Below, one piece after another: positions 61,110 through 64,000 of a stretch of DNA of 64,000 nt (positions within the stretch are counted from its first letter, which is position 1; each line of letters opens with the position of its first letter). A program made the position numbers and the translations under genes. The DNA comes from Marasmius tenuissimus (lineage: Eukaryota; Basidiomycota; Agaricomycetes; Agaricales; Marasmiaceae), in NCBI GenBank assembly GCA_029532415.1, contig JAQOTA010000054.1, positions 2,542,001 through 2,606,000 on the forward strand, given 5' to 3'. Below the pieces are notes generated by a model, which ran no database searches, was not told where the DNA came from, and saw only the letters and a program-made list of their open reading frames with translations.

Positions 61110-62905
61110 GTATCATGGAAGGATTAGGGAGGGGGACAGGGACGGAGAGTGGAAAAATAGAAAATTAGGACGGGTAGAGAGAGGAATATAGGATAGTTGA
61201 GATGGGAAGGACTCGTTTGTGAATTTTTGGGAGGACATATCCCTGGATTCCATGATGTCATGCCACTGGAGATCTGTATTGTACCTGCGCTCCTAGTCAC
61301 GTGAGCAAATTTTCGATGAGTTTCTACGATTCTGACGTCGTTTTCCGCCCCAAAAGCTGGGTTCTGGCCAACCTTTAGCTACATTTCTGTCGAAATTTTA
61401 ACCGTTATGAACGAAGATGGGCCCCTATGGACCCAATATTGCAATTTTCTGAGGTTGACTGACTTTTTTCTGCAGCGGATTTTATGTTCGATCGACGACC
61501 ACCCACGGCGCATCATCGCCATCGGATCGAGGTCGCCCTAGGGTCGCAATCCATCGTGCATGTCACACGACAAAATGGAATCAGTCACACGCTGTCACAC
61601 TTTCACAATCGCCGAAAAGCCGCATTAATATTCGGAATCACGTAGCGAACTTCCGTGCTCGGTCCCCAACAAATTCCACAGCGAGCTTTAACAGCTTTAA
61701 CCTCACAGTGGGCTCAGTCATAATCCAGCACACATTGGTCCAGAATGGCCAAATAAAATGTATATTCCATGAGTTCTAGTACGTATACTACAACGTAGCT
61801 ACACCAACCGATGAGCCCATTATAAAGCCGGCGGGTTCAACAGGTCATTCTCCGGGTCCTCATGCATGAACATTCAGGCTAAGATTGTCATGTTCTTCAA
61901 TCAGATCGAGGCAGCCTAGACCTTGAAGCGATAACACGTTACGCTTTCCCATTGGCGCTTGACGAATTGGAACGGAAGGATAACAACTGCCATTGAGCCG
62001 CCTTGTAACGGGCTCGCGATTGGACGGTCTAGGCTTCTCGTCTGTAGCGGCAAGCCGGCAAGTGCAAAGAGATGAAGCACCTGAGAGGCACGCCCAAGAT
62101 AGCCCCGGAACGTGCTCACAAGCTAGTGAACACTGCATGGGTTCCATCAAGTTCCAGAGTTGAACACGATGAGTGGCATCAATTAGCGGCGTTATAGAAT
62201 ACCTTCCATGCCTTCCATGTTCCTTTCATCCCGAAAATGGGGATAGCATTCGTCGTCACGCCGCCGGGCATCTCCCGGGGGGTCATCCACGCATTGGAGA
62301 GACCAAATACGCAAGACGCGCGGAAACCGGATACACAAAGGCATTGAGCTTCCCGCAATCTCCCAGAATCCTAGGCCGAGATTCCAGAAAGCACCGATGG
62401 CCTCAGCCAAGAAGGCGAAGGATCGAGATGTCAAGGGACCACAAATAGCAACACACCTGGACAAAGCAGGTCACCCTAGACGTCAATACCCCCCAATCCT
62501 CCCATTCCAGCGCCAATGACGACAAAACTCTATTCCCCAATGATCTCGGGTTGTAGACCGTGGCAAGAAAGGTGCATGATGAGCACCACCCACACTCGCT
62601 GGTGTAGCTGGTTTCCGAAGGCCCATTGAGATTTTGGAGTCGCCTAAACCATCGCTCCTTGATCTCATTTGCAAGGTTCCAAACGACGAGGAGGGTGACG
62701 TATACTGACGCAGATACGTGGGGTATGAGAGGGTGTAGAATTGGGGTTGGCCCAGTGGGTTGGCGACATATCACGAGCTATGCGGTCATCGAAAGGCAAT
62801 CCGAGGAAAACAGTCGACAAACATAACCGAGCCTCAGCGCCAGTGCATGCCAGTGTATGTTGCTCCAAGGGAAAAAGAACCCAGTGATGTGCGCTGACCG
62901 GAGAG
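61110..62905. other. 1.8 kb stretch, mostly unresolved
   Basis: 61110-61300 is the upstream region of the phosphatase. From 61500 to 61620 short words such as gtcacac recur. Further right, minus-strand sequence around 62470-62525 reads VVIGAGMGGLG, a dinucleotide-binding-like motif with no resolvable gene around it. I call no CDS here. Confidence 0.3.
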
Positions 62906-63013
62906 GTAATTGGACGTCATAAGCACTATGAGGAGGGAACATAGGAGTGTACCACACACCGTGAATCCCATAATCCAAACGACGAAGAGAGCTCTGACAT
63001 CTGTATCGGCCAT
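62906..63013 (-). CDS. Possible first exon of a small membrane protein
   Basis: From an ATG at 63013 the minus strand reads MADTDVRALFVVWIMGFTVC and on through a second half GTLLCSLLIVLMTSNYLS. This gives about 36 residues with one long hydrophobic helix, ending at a GTCAGC that could be a weak donor. No downstream exon could be fixed. It may belong with the hydrophobic frame at 63339-63590. Confidence 0.28.
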
Positions 63014-63338
63014 AATGTAGAGGAGGTGAAGTGAAAGAGGTCTGGGAGGGCATCAGAGCAACCATGGTGGTGGTACGAAAGAAAGAGGCAAAGAAAGGTG
63101 AAAACGGGGCACGATCGCGACCTGACACCCACTCGATCGCTGATGTAAGCCTCGGCCGCGGACCACGAGCACGTGAGTTACTCTGCTTCCGGGGAGACGC
63201 CCGCGACGCGCGCAGTCACCAGGGACCTGATCCTGACGCGCGTCTCCAGCGCTTGAATTTGTGGAAGCAAAAGAGGTTGTCAATGTGGGGGATACGGACC
63301 ATCTGATGATAGATATTAGATTAGATAGCCAAGTAGGA

Positions 63339-63590
63339 TCAATTCGAGCGGCTCATCGCACCCGAAACTCCGTCTGTCCAAGGTCGCCGGACCCCAAGTA
63401 ATAGAAGTAAGAGTACTGGCAAGAGGAACAGGGCGAGATCCCACTGAGTACATACAGTAGCCTCTACAGCAACCAGTACACCACCAAAGAGCAGAAAAAT
63501 GGAAAGAAATCGTACAACCAATAATCTTAAAAAACCCGTTAAGTATAGCGTACATTCGGCGAGCCTAAACGGCAAAACTGGGGCGTCCAT
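63339..63590 (-). CDS. Possible small membrane protein or exon (83 codons)
   Basis: An ATG-initiated frame of 83 residues, MDAPVLPFRLAECTLYLTGF at the start, with two hydrophobic stretches (VVRFLSIFLLFGGVLVAV and LALFLLPVLLLLLLGV) and a basic end. Length and topology would suit a two-helix membrane protein or the first exon of a larger one. No homology recognised and no conserved motif; a chance open frame is possible. Confidence 0.3.
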   Translation of the reverse strand: MDAPVLPFRLAECTLYLTGFLRLLVVRFLSIFLLFGGVLVAVEATVCTQWDLALFLLPVLLLLLLGVRRPWTDGVSGAMSRSN

Positions 63591-63747
63591 ATCCCAAGGT
63601 ACACAATCTAAACTGTCATGTCAAAAAAGGGAATCTAAAGCGAAAGAAACAAAACGTCAAGACTTCACCTTTCTATAAGTTTCATATTACATTGTATCCA
63701 AACATTCTAAATTTGAGCCGAATGTCATTTAACTCCCCGAGTACTAG

Positions 63748-64000
63748 TCAAGCATCCTCCGAAAAAGTAGACCAAGAACTTCCTTCTGAGGCAGACGAAG
63801 ACGGTGGAGTACTCGCCGCACGTCTAGTTTCTTCGCCAGATCGGCTTGTCAGGTGGTGTTCAGTACCACGGTTGAGCAGAATCGATACAGGGATCGCGGC
63901 CTGTGAGCGGACTGCACGATCGGCGGATCGTGAATCGGCATTTAAAATGTTGGATGTACTGGGAGGAAAGGGGGTTTCCTGGGTATCGCTGGCTACGATA
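63748..64000 (-). CDS. C-terminal tail of a gene running out of the window
   Basis: On the minus strand an open frame enters from the right edge and ends at a TGA at 63748-63750. The 83 visible codons are polar and disordered: ETPFPPSTSNILNADSRSAD, then ILLNRGTEHHLTSRSGEETR and a Ser-rich end SSWSTFSEDA. Codon use and the absence of stops look like real coding sequence. Such tails are common at the cytoplasmic end of the fungal seven-helix proteins seen elsewhere in this window, but nothing here proves that. Confidence 0.5.
   Translation of the reverse strand, partial: IVASDTQETPFPPSTSNILNADSRSADRAVRSQAAIPVSILLNRGTEHHLTSRSGEETRRAASTPPSSSASEGSSWSTFSEDA

Noticed and set aside
1..64000. CRISPR arrays, rRNA genes, operons, integrons
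   Set aside because: None seen. Intron-rich genes show eukaryotic nuclear DNA, where such bacterial features are not expected.

Overview
This window reads as nuclear DNA of a mushroom-forming basidiomycete (Agaricomycetes). Nearly every gene is cut by short GT-AG introns of about 45-65 bp. The gene content fits as well: a basidiomycete laccase, a microsomal P450, a DUF4246 protein, HsbA-like secreted proteins and fungal seven-helix membrane proteins. I rebuilt exon structures by hand from splice signals and reading-frame phase. Where a gene closes in frame across all exons I give its protein length; individual splice positions could be off by a base or two.

Layout, left to right. 1-516 is the tail of a membrane protein, followed by 2.2 kb without a clear gene. 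2708-8743 holds a laccase (+), a BTB/POZ protein (+) and a cytochrome P450 (-). 10014-11910 is a DUF4246 gene (-) whose start codon lies 20 bp from a 456 bp MITE-like element (11931-12386). 13102-17980 holds a PTC7-type mitochondrial PP2C phosphatase (-) and the septin CDC12 (-). 19905-24858 holds a seven-helix membrane protein (-), CDC123 (+) and an HsbA-like secreted protein (-); a second HsbA-like paralogue follows at 26112-26852 (-). 27385-36617 holds ERG26 (-) and the spliceosomal helicase BRR2 (-). BRR2 shares a 193 bp head-to-head promoter interval with a borealin-like gene (+, 36811-38233). 38980-46265 holds a secreted endonuclease/exonuclease/phosphatase protein (-), an MFS transporter (-) and, divergent from it, a bacterial-type PcaB-like lyase (+). 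46447-54509 holds a universal-stress-domain protein with an apparent 1-base frameshift (-), a disordered protein of unknown function (+) and COG6 (-). 55063-61109 is a 1,912-residue rhodanese plus tyrosine-phosphatase protein (-). The right end is poorly resolved: small membrane ORFs and the tail of a gene that runs out of the window.

Most genes are single-copy housekeeping genes: splicing (BRR2), cytokinesis and chromosome segregation (CDC12, borealin), translation initiation (CDC123), ergosterol (ERG26), Golgi traffic (COG6), and mitochondria and signalling (PTC7, PTP). Scattered among them are lifestyle genes: laccase, P450, HsbA proteins, secreted nuclease, MFS plus PcaB-like lyase. I see no CRISPR array, rRNA, recognisable tRNA or clear gene cluster, and nothing I can defend as a wholly new system. 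The observations most worth checking are the tyrosine phosphatase whose catalytic domain is spread over about 900 residues, the PcaB-like lyase next to a divergent transporter, the USP frameshift and the MITE at the DUF4246 promoter.
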